A DNA stretch of 64,000 nucleotides from Halichoerus grypus (Eukaryota > Chordata > Mammalia > Carnivora > Phocidae): NCBI RefSeq assembly GCF_964656455.1, contig NC_135714.1:122010131-122074130 (forward strand), read 5' to 3'. The notes below the pieces were generated by a model that was not told where the DNA came from, did not search any database, and was given only the letters and a program-made list of their open reading frames with translations. Shown piece after piece: positions 23,109 to 34,139 of this stretch. The position numbers were made by a program, and so were the translations under genes. The number at the start of each line of letters is the position of its first letter. Within the stretch, counting starts at the first letter, position 1.

Positions 23109-23284
23109 TGACTTTTCAAAGACCAGATTCTTTCCTGGTGTAGCAAGAGCTTTACTAATAAAGTTCTTCTAGAAAGTACCATTTTTAGGTCAGTTATTTT
23201 ATTATGCCATTTCCTGTCCTTTTCAAACTCTAACAGCTTTAACAGCACAGTGATTTTTCTCAGGTAGAATAAGCCCCATTCTGC

Positions 23285-23430
23285 TGATTATTCATTTATC
23301 CAAAAAACATTTTTGAGGCCTATCATGTGCCATGCATTCTCCTGGGTATTGGGGCCAAAAGTCTCCATCCTTGAGAAATTAGTAATCTAGAGGAAGAAGC
23401 CATATAAACCAAACAAAGACACTAAATAAA
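23285..23430 (+). repeat. Ancient interspersed repeat, same type as at 8.1 kb
   Basis: 'ttttgaggcctatcatgtgc', 'atgcattctcctgggtattg', 'cttgagaaattagtaatcta' and 'gccatataaac' follow the same order as the 8110 copy. Confidence 0.45.
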
Positions 23431-23485
23431 AATACCAAATGAACAAAAATCAAATAAAGAGACCAAATTAAAAAATAAACAAATA

Positions 23486-23700
23486 GGGGCACCTGGGTGG
23501 CTCGTCGTTAAGTGTTTGCCTTCGGCTAGGGTCATGATTCCGGGGTCCTGGGATCGAGCCCCACATCGGGCTCCCTGCTCAGCGGGAAGCCTGCTTCTCC
23601 CTCTCCCACTCCCTTTGCTTGTGTTCCCTCTCTTGCTGTATCCCTCTCTGTCAAATAAATAAAATCGCAAGAAAAAAAAAATAAAAAAATAAAAAATAAA
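23486..23700 (+). mobile_element. Carnivore SINE
   Basis: Starts 'ggggcacctgggtggctcgt', continues with 'gggatcgagccccacatcgg' and ends in 'aaataaataaaatcgcaag' with a long mixed A-rich tail to about 23700. It carries the shortened head in which 'cggttaag' is reduced to 'cgttaag', the form also seen at 48.3, 55.8, 57.8 and 58.4 kb. Confidence 0.95.
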
Positions 23701-24811
23701 TTGCATGACGAAGTTGATATAACTGCACAACTATTCTATATGTCCAGACTTTATGTATTTGTGTTCAGCAAAGGAACCTCCTTGTTTTCATTGATTGACC
23801 ATATTGATATGATTGATATGATCAATAAGCATATTTTTTAAATGTGAATTTACAAAATGCATCCATCTTAATAGAATACTGTTTTTATATCACTTTATAT
23901 ACTAGGATTTCATTTAAAATTCTACTCTCAAAAGTTTAGAAAATATTGTCAGATAACTCTAATATCTCATTTCCTTGTTCATTCATATAAAAATAAAAAG
24001 TATTAACCATAGTAATAAAAGAGCTTGAAGACTTACCATGTTCTGACATGGTACACTCTACACGCATTATATTTAATCCTCATAACATTTTTGCAAGTGG
24101 GTGTTAATGAACCAGTTTTAGATAAGGAGATTATGGTTTAAAACTCATCAGAGTAGACTCTGAATTGTTTTTGAAAACATTTCTTGGCTATGCCCACAGA
24201 TAATTCCTTAGCCCTCTTCCATTTGGCAGGAGAAAATAACTGCATATTTGGATGAGAATCTGTACAAGATTCTTAATTTTCACAAAATAAGGCCAACTCT
24301 ATCATTCTATTTTAACTCAAGTTTTAAGCTATAAGTAACCATAGAATATAGTCAAACCAAAACACTACCAGAAAACATAACATTGAAGTGTATGTTACCT
24401 TTTACTAGAGCTTTGTTTTATGTGATAGTGTACATAAAGTATAGCTTGAGGACTATGTAATCCATTTGGTTTTGGTTTTGTTTTTTCAAGTTTAAAAGAT
24501 ATAAGCTCAAATGCCTGCAAGGGTCAGGCAATTAACACACATAAGTGAAGTGGGTCAAGTATAAGATAACAGGGAGCAGTAGAGACTGTTGCCATCTGAA
24601 TAGACATACCTCATCTGAAGACAGTTAAACTCAATATTTTTTTTAAAAATGTGTTACACCTGCTTTGTCTAAGGCAATTTAAAATTTTTAAAACATACTT
24701 ACGTTTTTGTCATTTATTCTAGAAACCCTAGATGGCTGCTACACAAAAATGAGGCAATTTCACTTATTATACCTATGGAGTCAATTAATTACATTTGTAA
24801 TTGAAATTTTT
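23701..24811. other. Unique AT-rich DNA with a probable antisense MIR
   Basis: The interval 24020-24150 resembles an antisense MIR core ('acgcattatatttaatcctc', 'gataaggagattatggttta'), at moderate confidence. The rest is unique and AT-rich, with no gene signal. Confidence 0.5.
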
Positions 24812-25009
24812 TCCTTTAAAGATTCTATTTATTTATTTGACAGAGAGAGAGAGAGAGAGAGAGCATGAACATGGGGAGGGGCAGCAAGAGAGAGAGAAGC
24901 AGGCTCCACACTGAGCAGGGAGTCCTACATGGGGCTCAATCCCAGGACCCTGGGATCATGACCTAAGCCAAAGGCAGAAGCTTAACCGGCTGAACCACCC
25001 AGGCGCCCT
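24812..25009 (-). mobile_element. Carnivore SINE, antisense
   Basis: Reverse-complement SINE from 'tttaaagattctatttattt' through a (GA)n stretch and 'caggaccctgggatcatgac' to 'aaccacccaggcgccc'. The (GA)n part is expanded compared with the other copies. Confidence 0.93.
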
Positions 25010-25102
25010 GAGGTCTTGTTTTTTAATGAGCCTTTTTTAAGTTCTTAAAACCTAAATATAAACTGCTTATAGAAAGTTGAATTACTTTTATCCCCTTTTA
25101 AA

Positions 25103-25302
25103 TTTTTTTTTAAAGATTTTATTTATTTATTTGACAGAGAGAGACACAGCAAAAGAGGGAACACAAGCAGGGGGAGTGGGAGAGGGAGAAGTAGGCTTCC
25201 CGCCGAGCAGGGAACCCGATGCGGGGCTCGATCCCAGGACCCTGGGATCATGACCTGAGCCACAGGCAGATGCTTAATGACTGAGCCACCCAGGCGCCCC
25301 CC
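25103..25302 (-). mobile_element. Carnivore SINE, antisense, nested in an older SINE
   Basis: Reverse-complement SINE from 'taaagattttatttatttat' to 'gagccacccaggcgcccc'. The string 'ccttttaaatttttt' flanks both sides (about 25094-25108 and 25301-25315), giving a clear target duplication. Its right flank continues into a diverged SINE in the same orientation. Confidence 0.94.
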
Positions 25303-25475
25303 TTTTAAATTTTTTATTAGAGACAGAGAGAGCACATGCACACATGCAAGCGGTGGGGAGGGAGGGGCAGAGGGAGAGAGAGAGAATCTCCAGCAGACTT
25401 CCCGCTGAGTGCAGAGCCCATTCATCACACAGCTTGCTCTCATGACCATGAGATCATTACCTGAGCCGAAATCAA
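25303..25475 (-). mobile_element. Older, diverged carnivore SINE, antisense
   Basis: 'agagacagagagagcacatg', 'gagggaggggcagagggaga', 'gcagagccca' and 'gagatcattacctgagccga' match an older tRNA-Lys SINE subfamily in reverse complement. It is truncated before the head. The younger SINE at 25103 sits in its A-tail side. Confidence 0.75.
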
Positions 25476-25689
25476 GCCCTGTAATTAAAAAATTTTAACC
25501 AAAAAAAAAAAAAAATTAGCTAACTTGGATATATTTGAATAAATATATCTATTAAAGATACTTGGCCACCTGCCCCTATCCAAGATGAATGTAGATAGTT
25601 TCCTTGGTTACATTTAGAGCTAAAATCAAGTCCTAAATAATCATTCTGGGTATAGGACATAATAACAGGAAAATAATTATATTAATGGT

Positions 25690-25990
25690 TATCAATATTT
25701 TTAATACTATGCTTTTATAACATATTTTGTGTCTTTTTTCCTATACAATCCCACTTAATTCTCACTACAAATCTATGTGATACTGCATGGAGCACTGGGT
25801 ATTATACAAAGACAATGAATCATGGAACACTACATCAAAAACTAATGATGTAATGTATGGTGATAAACATAACATAATAAAAAAAAAACAAAATCAAATC
25901 TATGGGATAGTTATTATTATCTGTACTTAATAGATGAGAAAACAGGCTCAGATAGATTACAATGACTTTCCCCAAATCACTATGGTCTAG
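25690..25990 (-). mobile_element. Antisense MIR, split by an L1 tail
   Basis: 'cccacttaattctcactaca' before the L1 piece and 'ctgtacttaatagatgagaa', 'aacaggctcagatagattac' after it are the two halves of an antisense MIR. The L1 insertion at 25783 explains the break. Confidence 0.7.
25783..25894 (+). mobile_element. Very short 5'-truncated L1 3' end
   Basis: Only the last 110 bases of an L1 are present: 'gcatggagcactgggtatta', 'aatcatggaacactacatca' and an A-rich tail. A 15-base target duplication with one mismatch flanks it (25768-25782 and 25895-25909, 'caaatctatgKgata'). Confidence 0.92.
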
Positions 25991-28379
25991 ATTTCGAAGA
26001 ACAAAGACCTACACTAGGTCTTTTTAATAAACGCAACAGTCTTTTCAATGCAAAACAACTGTGTCTAATGCTAGAATATATGGAGCCAGAATCAAAAACA
26101 TGCATGTGACAGAAAGTTGCTATTCCTACTTTGATGGATCCAGAGCTCTTCTATATTGGGCCTCTCCTCAATACCTCACCCAGACTATCTGATGAGAGCC
26201 TTATAATATCAAATAATTGCTCAAATAATCGCTACCTTTTTATCCAAAATCATAGGATTTGGGTAGTGATTTTAAATTTCCCAATATGTATTTTCCTACC
26301 TAGAGCACTTCAGATCTTGCATTGGGTAGTATTCATATTATCAAATTTAATATTTAAGGCATACTACTTTTAGTCAAGCTCCAAAATATATCTTTTACAT
26401 TATTATTGAACTGCTATAAAAGCTCAGTATCTCTATACATGGTTTTACTGTAAGCCATCTCAAATCATTTTTGGAAGTATTCAGGGAATAAATTATGAAT
26501 AAATAAGTATAAGTACATAAATAAAAAAATCAAGTTTCTGCCAACAAAAGAAAACTTGAGTCCAGATTTTGTATCATTTTTATTCATAGAATGTTGAAGT
26601 AACACTTTTATAACCAAAAATTGTCTTTTCTTTCTACTGAATACAATAGATTACTTAAAAACTTATACCTATTACTCTCTCTATACTTTTCACCATGTTT
26701 GTGGAGATAAGATGACCAACCATCCCATTTGCTCTAGTCTCTCCTGATTTTAGTCCTGAAACTCCTCAGTCCCAAACAAATGAAAATGTTGGTCATCCTA
26801 CAATTGAGCACAGAAATAGTTAAACTAAAGGTTTTTGAAGGTGCCTTCTTGAACTAAGGCTGTATTTTTCAGTGAATTTTTATCATTTTTATTATAATTA
26901 ATGTTTCTGTGCTGGAAGCAGATTACAGTTTCTTTCCTATATACTGTCTGCACTAGTCTATTTTTTCTCTCACATATTCTTTCTTAGCATCATATCACCC
27001 AAGAGATTTTGACAGGGAAATTTCAACAACTGGTAGAAAAAGTCTCTTGAGGCTTTAAGAGGATTTTCATCACTGCTAGTGCATTGTTGCTTCAAGCATT
27101 CAACTAAAAAGAAATATATAAACCTAGGCATGGAAATTAGAAAATCTTAACAGAAGCAAATTATAAGCTCTTCTCTTGCTGTCATTTGTTGTTGAGCTCA
27201 ATGATCTAGCCTATGAAATGAAAAGTGGATGTTACTAGAATCTGACTTGGTGACCCATCCATGGGCGAGCTCTTGCAATTTTAGGCAGGGAAATGAACAT
27301 AGTTCTCACCAAACCCTAATACTTGTAGCTCGTATATAATTTACATGCAAAATTCCACCATACAGAATTGTCCTTGGAAATAATAAAACTGGAATTGGAA
27401 GTATAGATGAGCAGGCCTGAAGACCCCACGCACACACATAATACTTCTACTTATCTATTTGTAGCTTCCTGAGACACATCACCAGCAGAAGTAGGATCCA
27501 TTAGCCTGAGATAAATAAGTCTCCCCTTCAAGAAAACCTGGAGGACTCAAGTTAGTAAAAGCAAGACTTTCTCTTCTGAATGATCCCAATAAACAAATTG
27601 TTTAACATACCATGATCAATGCAAGAGAGCTGGAATATATAGCTATGAAGCACTTAAGAAACTCATAAATTGTGCGTATGAAAATACTTCCAGATTTCCA
27701 TTCTAAAAATCTGTATAACTGGAGTATAGACACAGATGAATAAGCTATAGCTTCAGGCTACTTATCCAACCCTGCCACCTTATTGTAATGGACCAAACTT
27801 GATGATCTTAGAGGTAATAATTATGTTGGATTTGACAACTGGAAACCAAATATCAAACTGAGAAATGTTTGCTGCCTTGTACGCTGTTGGTATACAAAGT
27901 AATACATATTTTGGGACAATTTTATGACATCTCATTAGTAAGCTGTTGAGGAAGTTGCACTATTATTCATATTGATGTTTTAAATATTTATACAAAAGGT
28001 ATCTTCTTGGGATAATTTAAGTAACATGATTTAAACTAAATAAATGTTTAGAACAAGGTTCTAGTCCAGTAATGGGGAAGAGAAGCTTTCAGGCCTCCTG
28101 GGTCCCTCCCTCCAGGGACAAAGAGATGTCATTAGGCCAATGGCATCTCTTTGTCAACTCATATGAACATAAATGAGCAAAGCTAATGTGGACCCATGGT
28201 ACATAAGATAGGCTGTATTATTCCTTGGTCAGTTTGAAGAGTGAAACATGAGAAAGGAAAGTATTTCGGCAAAATAATTGATGTCTAACGTAAGCCCTTA
28301 CATATAAGCATGAAAAATTACCCAAATCAAAACTTTACTGAGAGACACACCAGGTTCCTGGATAAGAAGACTAAATCTT
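25991..28379. other. No gene seen; unique AT-rich DNA
   Basis: No exon, RNA gene or recent transposon recognised. The open frame at 26131-26373 has no family likeness. Confidence 0.55.
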
Positions 28380-28882
28380 GTAAATTTGCCAATTCTCCTC
28401 AATTTCATTTATATACTCAACAAAACTTCAATTAAAACTCCAAAACTATTTTGGGGAAAGCTTACCAAATATTCTAAAATGAGTCTGGAAGAAATATCAG
28501 TGAGAATCTTAAAAGCTACACATAAACACAGAAAAAAAATCAACAAGAAGAGGATATCAGTCTTACCAGATATTAAGCAGATAAAAACATTTAAACTTGT
28601 GTGATATTAATAAAAGAATTGACAGAAAACTAGACTAAGTATACCAGAACCAGAAACCCACTATGAAGGAGTGTGTATGCTTACCTCTACAATAAGACAA
28701 TATATGATATGATGTGATAGAATGACAAATAAATGGGGAATGAATGGATTATTCAGAAACTGCTGCTGGAAAATACATAACTATTTTTAGGGATAAGTCA
28801 ACTTAAGTCTTATCTCACACCATATACCATCACAGTGTTGGATGGACTCAAGAGAAAAAAAGCCATTGAAGAACTGGATGTA

Positions 28883-29083
28883 GGGCGCCTGGGTGGCTCA
28901 GTTGGTTAAGCGACTGCCTTCGGCTCAGGTCATGATCCTGGAGTCCCGGGATCGAGTCCCACATTGGGCTCCTTGCTCGGCAGGGAGTCTGTTTCTCCCT
29001 CTGACCCTCCCCCATCTCATGCTCTCTCCATCTCATTCTCTCTCTCAAATAAATAAATAGAATCTTTAAAAAAAAAAAAAAAA
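28883..29083 (+). mobile_element. Carnivore SINE with a clean target duplication
   Basis: Head 'gggcgcctgggtggctcagt', body 'gggatcgagtcccacattgg', '(aaat)n' and an 18-base A tail. The 13-base string 'agaactggatgta' flanks it at 28870-28882 and 29084-29096 without mismatch, so the insertion is fairly recent. Confidence 0.96.
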
Positions 29084-29477
29084 AGAACTGGATGTAAATT
29101 GTTTTAAGGGAAGGATAATTCAGGGAAATTTTAATCTGTTCTATGAATGAGAAAGTATTATCTAAGCAAAACAAGCAACAGCAGAAATATGACATTCAAC
29201 TTCACTAGACACATGTTTTTGACTTTTATATGTTAAAGAAAATAAGAAAACAGTATAGATGACATAAATGACAAAGAAACAGGGCTCCTAAATCATAAAG
29301 GACACTAAAACTGATGAAAACCAAGGTCCCAATACACAAACTGGCTAAAGGTAGGAATTCATATCGAAAAATAAAGTATAAATGAAAATAAGCATTTCAA
29401 AAATGTTCAGCCTCACCTAATCAAACAATAGTACAAGAAGAAGGTAGTACTTTAAAGCCTAGATTTAAAATAAAATC

Positions 29478-29692
29478 AACCACAGGCCAGGACCTACCAC
29501 TTCTTAGTTGCCTGACCTTGGATAAGTCACTTCACCTCTCAAAAAATAAGTTTCCTACTTTAAAATGGGATGATAATATTGTTCTCCTCTTAAAGTTGTT
29601 GTAAAGATGAAATGAGATAATATAAAGGTCTTTCATGATGAATGGCCTGTAAGAGATGCTCAGTAAGTGTTATTGTTGTGATTATTGATCAT
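29478..29692 (+). mobile_element. MIR SINE, sense
   Basis: 'gacctaccacttcttagttg', 'cctgaccttggataagtcac', 'ttaaaatgggatgataatat', 'tgaaatgagataatataaag' and 'gctcagtaagtgttattgtt' follow MIR from core to tail. It is flanked on both sides by the ancient L1. Confidence 0.88.
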
Positions 29693-30278
29693 GATATTGG
29701 TGGTGTTAACAATCTTCACCTTTCCCAATAACAAGATTAAAAAAAATAATATCCCTCAGTGCTGGTGAGGCTGGAGATATGACTTATGTACTCCCAGGGA
29801 GAATGGAAATGGGTGCAATCGTTCTGGAAAGCAATTTGGCAATAGGTGTAAGACGTTTTTAAAAAGCTCATACCCTTTATCCAGTAAACTACTTCTAGAA
29901 ATCACTCCTAAGAAAACAGCGAAAAATATAGACAAGGAATACCAGAAAATGAGGTCATACAGGAAATATTCATCACTGTGTAATAACAGTAAACGAGGGG
30001 GGTGGGCAGTAATGTAAAAGTCTAAGTTGAGAGAATAAACAAATGATAATGATCCATAGCCCTAACTAACAGATAGCAATTAAAAAATGATAGAAAAATA
30101 GTTTACAGGCATGGAAAAGATGATTTTCTTTTGTATTCATTGCAGTAAACCAGAACAGAGCCTAGCACAGTACCTGGCACATACTACCTGGCACATTGCT
30201 CAATCAAATTCTAAACTGAATTTAACAACAGAATTCTAAGTGGGAAAAAAAAAAAACCAGATCACTCATTTTCACACA

Positions 30279-30284
30279 TACACA

Positions 30285-30328
<44 letters not shown>

Positions 30329-30330
30329 AC
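30279..30330. repeat. (CA)n microsatellite
   Basis: About 50 bases of CA repeat with few interruptions, following a short A tract. Confidence 0.95.
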
Positions 30331-31633
30331 AGGTTAATCTCAACTTTTGTAAAAGAGTCACAGGAAATCCTAGAAAGAAATACGATTAAATGTTAACAAT
30401 ACTGTCTTCGGGTGATTTTTTTTTTTCTGACTCTTTAGACTTGTCTCTACTTGCCAAATTTTTTTTCAATGGAGATTTTTTACATTTATAATCAAGGGGG
30501 AAAATGAGTAGGGGAAAAAAAAAAAGGAAATAAAGAATCCCAGAAATCACCTAGAAGCCAACTGGCTCAATTATTTCTCATTACACTATTCTAATGCACC
30601 ATTCTTCACTCCCACCTGAATATAAGATGAGAAATGAAAATATGAAGAGCATGAATAAATTGGGAGGCAGCCTTAAAACATAGTCCAGGAAAGAAAACAT
30701 TATAGTAAATTTCAAAAATAAAGACAAATAGCATGTGTCTAATATTAAGAAAAGTATACAGGGGATTTTCTTCCCATATAATTTATACATATGAAGAATA
30801 TGGCATGGCATATAAACCCTTTCAATACAAATTACTTGTTTTCTCTACAATGAAATTATATTTTCTCTTAGACACATAATGTCACAAAGATTTACACAGT
30901 GGTTACTATCAATTTTTTGAAATCTGAAAGAATTCTATTTATTTAAAATTCTAACTCTACACAAAATCTATTAGGTATATTTTAGGATATCCATGATATT
31001 CTCAAAGGAGAGGACCAATTTCTCAGATTCCCATATTCTGAAACACACTCACCAGGGATAATTAGCCCTAGAAAGTGAAGTGCCATGTTACCTGGAGCAC
31101 AAAATCACCCAGAGGTATAACCTCTGGGCCACTGGCTAAGCTCATTCACTGAAAGGCCAGTTTCCAGGACTGGGTGATTTAAATTCATACTTCTGCAAAA
31201 CTACAAATTACTATATGTCACGTACCTTTAATATGAATGGTAAAATCTTGACTCATGCAAACTGAATTCTTGCACGCCAAGGGTCTGCTCTATGTCTGCC
31301 TCTTTAGAAGTAAAAGTCTAAATAAGAGAACTGTGGTGATAAGGTATGCAGACAACATTTGTCTTAATCCAAGAAGCCCAATGTAGTCATTGGTTTATTA
31401 AGTATGTACTAACCACCTAACATGTTTAAGGAACATTGCTACATACTTCTGGTGATTAAAAATATATATGAGATAGAACCTTAATTGAAATTCATTCCCT
31501 AATTATATAAAGTCTGCCATATTTTCCAGAAACAAAGTCAAGAGTTTAATTTACCTAATGCCAAGATTTCAGACTTTTTAAGTGAAATATGTAGTGTTTT
31601 AACTGCAACAATTATTTTTTAAATTGTCCTTCA
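30331..31633. other. No gene seen; unique AT-rich DNA
   Basis: No exon or repeat family recognised. The minus-strand frame at 30581-30811 is hydrophobic only because the DNA is T-rich on that strand. Confidence 0.55.
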
Positions 31634-31652
31634 TACAATACCTATTTTTTGT

Positions 31653-31857
31653 TTTTATGGGTTTTTTTGTTTTTGTTTTTTTAAAGATTCCATCTATTTA
31701 TTTGACAGAGAGACACAGCGAGAGAGGGAACACAAGCAGGGGGAGTGGGAGAGGGAGAAGCAGGCCTCCCGCCAAGCAGAGAACCCGATGTGGAGCTCGA
31801 TCCCAGGGCCCTGGGATCACGACCTGAGCCAAAGGGACTGAGCCACCCAGGCCCCCC
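31653..31857 (-). mobile_element. Carnivore SINE, antisense, with a 19-bp target duplication
   Basis: Reverse-complement SINE with a long T-rich tail on its left. The head end reads 'gagccacccaggcccccc'. A 19-base perfect duplication 'tacaatacctattttttgt' flanks it (31634-31652 and 31858-31876). About 13 bases of the A-box region are missing: 'caaagggactgag' stands where other copies have 'caaaggcagacgcttaaccgactgag'. Confidence 0.95.
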
Positions 31858-32994
31858 TACAATACCTATTTTTTGTAAATAACTACTTCACAAAGGTATT
31901 TCCTTCGATATAATTTCTAGGATTTGATTTCAAAAACTCAAGGGAGGGGAAGAGTGGGACTGGATGACACAAGAATAGCTATGATTTGACAATTGTTAAA
32001 GGTGGCTGGAGGTACATGGGAGTTTGTTATATTATTCTATTGTTTTATTACATTTGAAATTTTATGTAGTAAAAAGTTTTTTTTTAAAAGAAGTATATTT
32101 CTTAATTATGTCAATTTATGTTGATTAACTTTTCCCTTGGTGTCCATTCCCACAGCAGCCATGTCCAGTAAATATGGCTGAAACGCCTACCAAATTGATC
32201 CTGAGGAACTTCCAACCAGGTGGCTAAACAATGCAGAGGTCCCATTCTGGTGCACCGATGATGGAATAAATTGATTAACTCTGCCAAGACCCATAATTTA
32301 ATCATTTAGCCAAAGACAGAGATACATACATCTAGATTAACCAAGAAAAATGGTGTAGATAAACTTCAGCTGTCCTAATAACCAGTAAATTGTAATGCTA
32401 CGTAACTAATCCAATTTGGTCATTGTGATGGCCAGGCCATCACTATTACAGAGGATATTACGGGATCTGCTGAAGCATCAGTAAGACAATCTGCACTTTT
32501 TTTTTTTTTTTTGCATTGTCCCAACGGCAACGAGCTAGAGAAAAAATAACAATCATAGCCTTCAACCCGCTAGGAAAAAAAATGTTTTCGCTCAGCTTGT
32601 GTAGTGAGAGGATTAAGATTAAAATACAAACAGTTAATATGATGTCTATTTTAGAATGGCCATATGGTTTCTTTCCTATCATGTTCACTTAATTTTCCCT
32701 TTCCTTTTCTCCTATTCCATCATAAGCAGAATTCTGGCATATTTAATTCAATTAATTCCTAACAATCCCTCATGTAAGTAGACCCCACATAAAACAGAGT
32801 ATGTTAAATATTACAATCAAATCTTTAAAGTCTTACAAACAATAGATCTTCTAAATATGCTGCTAAAGGTTTAGCTGCCTGTTTATTTCAATTTCATTAA
32901 CACATTCACAATATAAATAAATTCTGTTTAAAAGAAAAGCTTTAATAATGAATATACTGCAATTAAAAATGACACAAGGCTACCAAGCATTGCA

Positions 32995-33011
32995 CACTGC
33001 CACCTAGTGCT
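32995..33011 (-). promoter_or_regulatory. CTCF-like binding motif
   Basis: The minus strand reads 'agcactaggtggcagtg', close to the CTCF core consensus (CCASYAGRKGGCRS). It lies in the repeat-poor 5 kb below the CpG island. Motif similarity only; occupancy is unknown. Confidence 0.45.
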
Positions 33012-34075
33012 AAATGTCTTTTTAACTCCAAATGCACAATGAATGTCTTCAAGAAAGTGGAAATGCTCGATTTTAAAGCAAATTTATCTAGAAAGATAGA
33101 TTTGAAACATATTTATTTGTAATTAATTCAATATAAGAAGGCTAATAAAAATAAATGAAATTACACATACCAGAAAATCAGCCCTCTCATAAATTTACGT
33201 AAGAAAGATCTGATTAGATTAGTAAATATAAAAAGCTATAGGTTTTGTTAATGAAGACATGAAATGTTTGGGGTTTTTTGTTACTTTTTAATACTGTTCA
33301 TCCAGTATGCAACATATTCTATTATGAATGTGATGTATGCTGATGATCTAAGTGGAATATGTGTTTAGCTGGCAAGTCTGACATACAAAGAAGTTTGAAA
33401 AGGCATCATAGGATGTTAAAAATCACTAATGATATTTGCAAGCTTTCTTAAGGACATAGCTCTAATCTCACCTCATCTACAGGTTATAATTTCCATTTCA
33501 GATGCCACTGGTTTTTAGTTCTACTTTATTTTCCCAGAGGTGAATAATTTTTTGTGTGTTTCAGTTGTGCTAATCGCTAGAGGTCATCTCTGATCAGTTT
33601 GGTCTACTTAATACACATAACTACCTATTTTAAGAACTGAAGTGAAAAGTGAAAGACTCGTATTTCGGTCAATTAAGTTTTTCATAGTGAAAAATAATAA
33701 CAGGGTTTCTTTAAACCATTTTACTTAACTTTTTCAAAATCACACTTGTTTTTGAGAAACATAAAAATCTCAGGTTCTCCTAAAGTACTTAAAGTTTATA
33801 AATAAAAGATATATTAAAAACAATATATGGAAATTTTTAAGAATTCTATTTTTAGCTTGATCTCGGAAGATACTTTTCAATGTTGTCGTTACTCCAATAA
33901 CTCAAAATCAGCATGAGTATTAAGGCTGCCTGTATATCCTATAAACTTTTCCATCCTTGGAAATGTGGACAATAGAGAACGTCATTCAGTGATTTCAGCA
34001 TTAGGCTGTTGCATTGTTTCATTTTAATAACCAGACAGGCATGGAAAAATAGATAGATGATAGACAAATGCATGT

Positions 34076-34139
34076 AAAGAAACAAAGAAGGAAGAAAGAA
34101 GGGAGAAAGCGAGAGAAAGAAGGAGGGAAGGAGAAAGAA
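34076..34139. repeat. Polypurine (GAAA/GGAA)n tract
   Basis: About 64 bases are nearly all A and G on the plus strand, with mixed gaaa, gaag and ggga units. Such tracts can form triplex DNA and are variable in length. Confidence 0.85.

Larger units (their letters stand above)
28380..30060 (+). mobile_element. Ancient L1 fragment (ORF2 region to near the 3' end), interrupted
   Basis: Decayed sense L1 ORF2 sequence is recognisable by order. It has 'actcaacaaaacttcaatta' and 'tctggaagaaatatcagtga' near the start, 'tcacaccatataccatcaca' at about 28816, 'caaaaatgttcagcctcacc' at about 29400, and 'gctggtgaggctggagatat' at about 29760, followed by 'gcaatttggcaatagg'. A SINE (28883) and an MIR (29478) interrupt it. 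The 72-residue open frame at 28386-28604 is a relic of ORF2. Confidence 0.7.
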
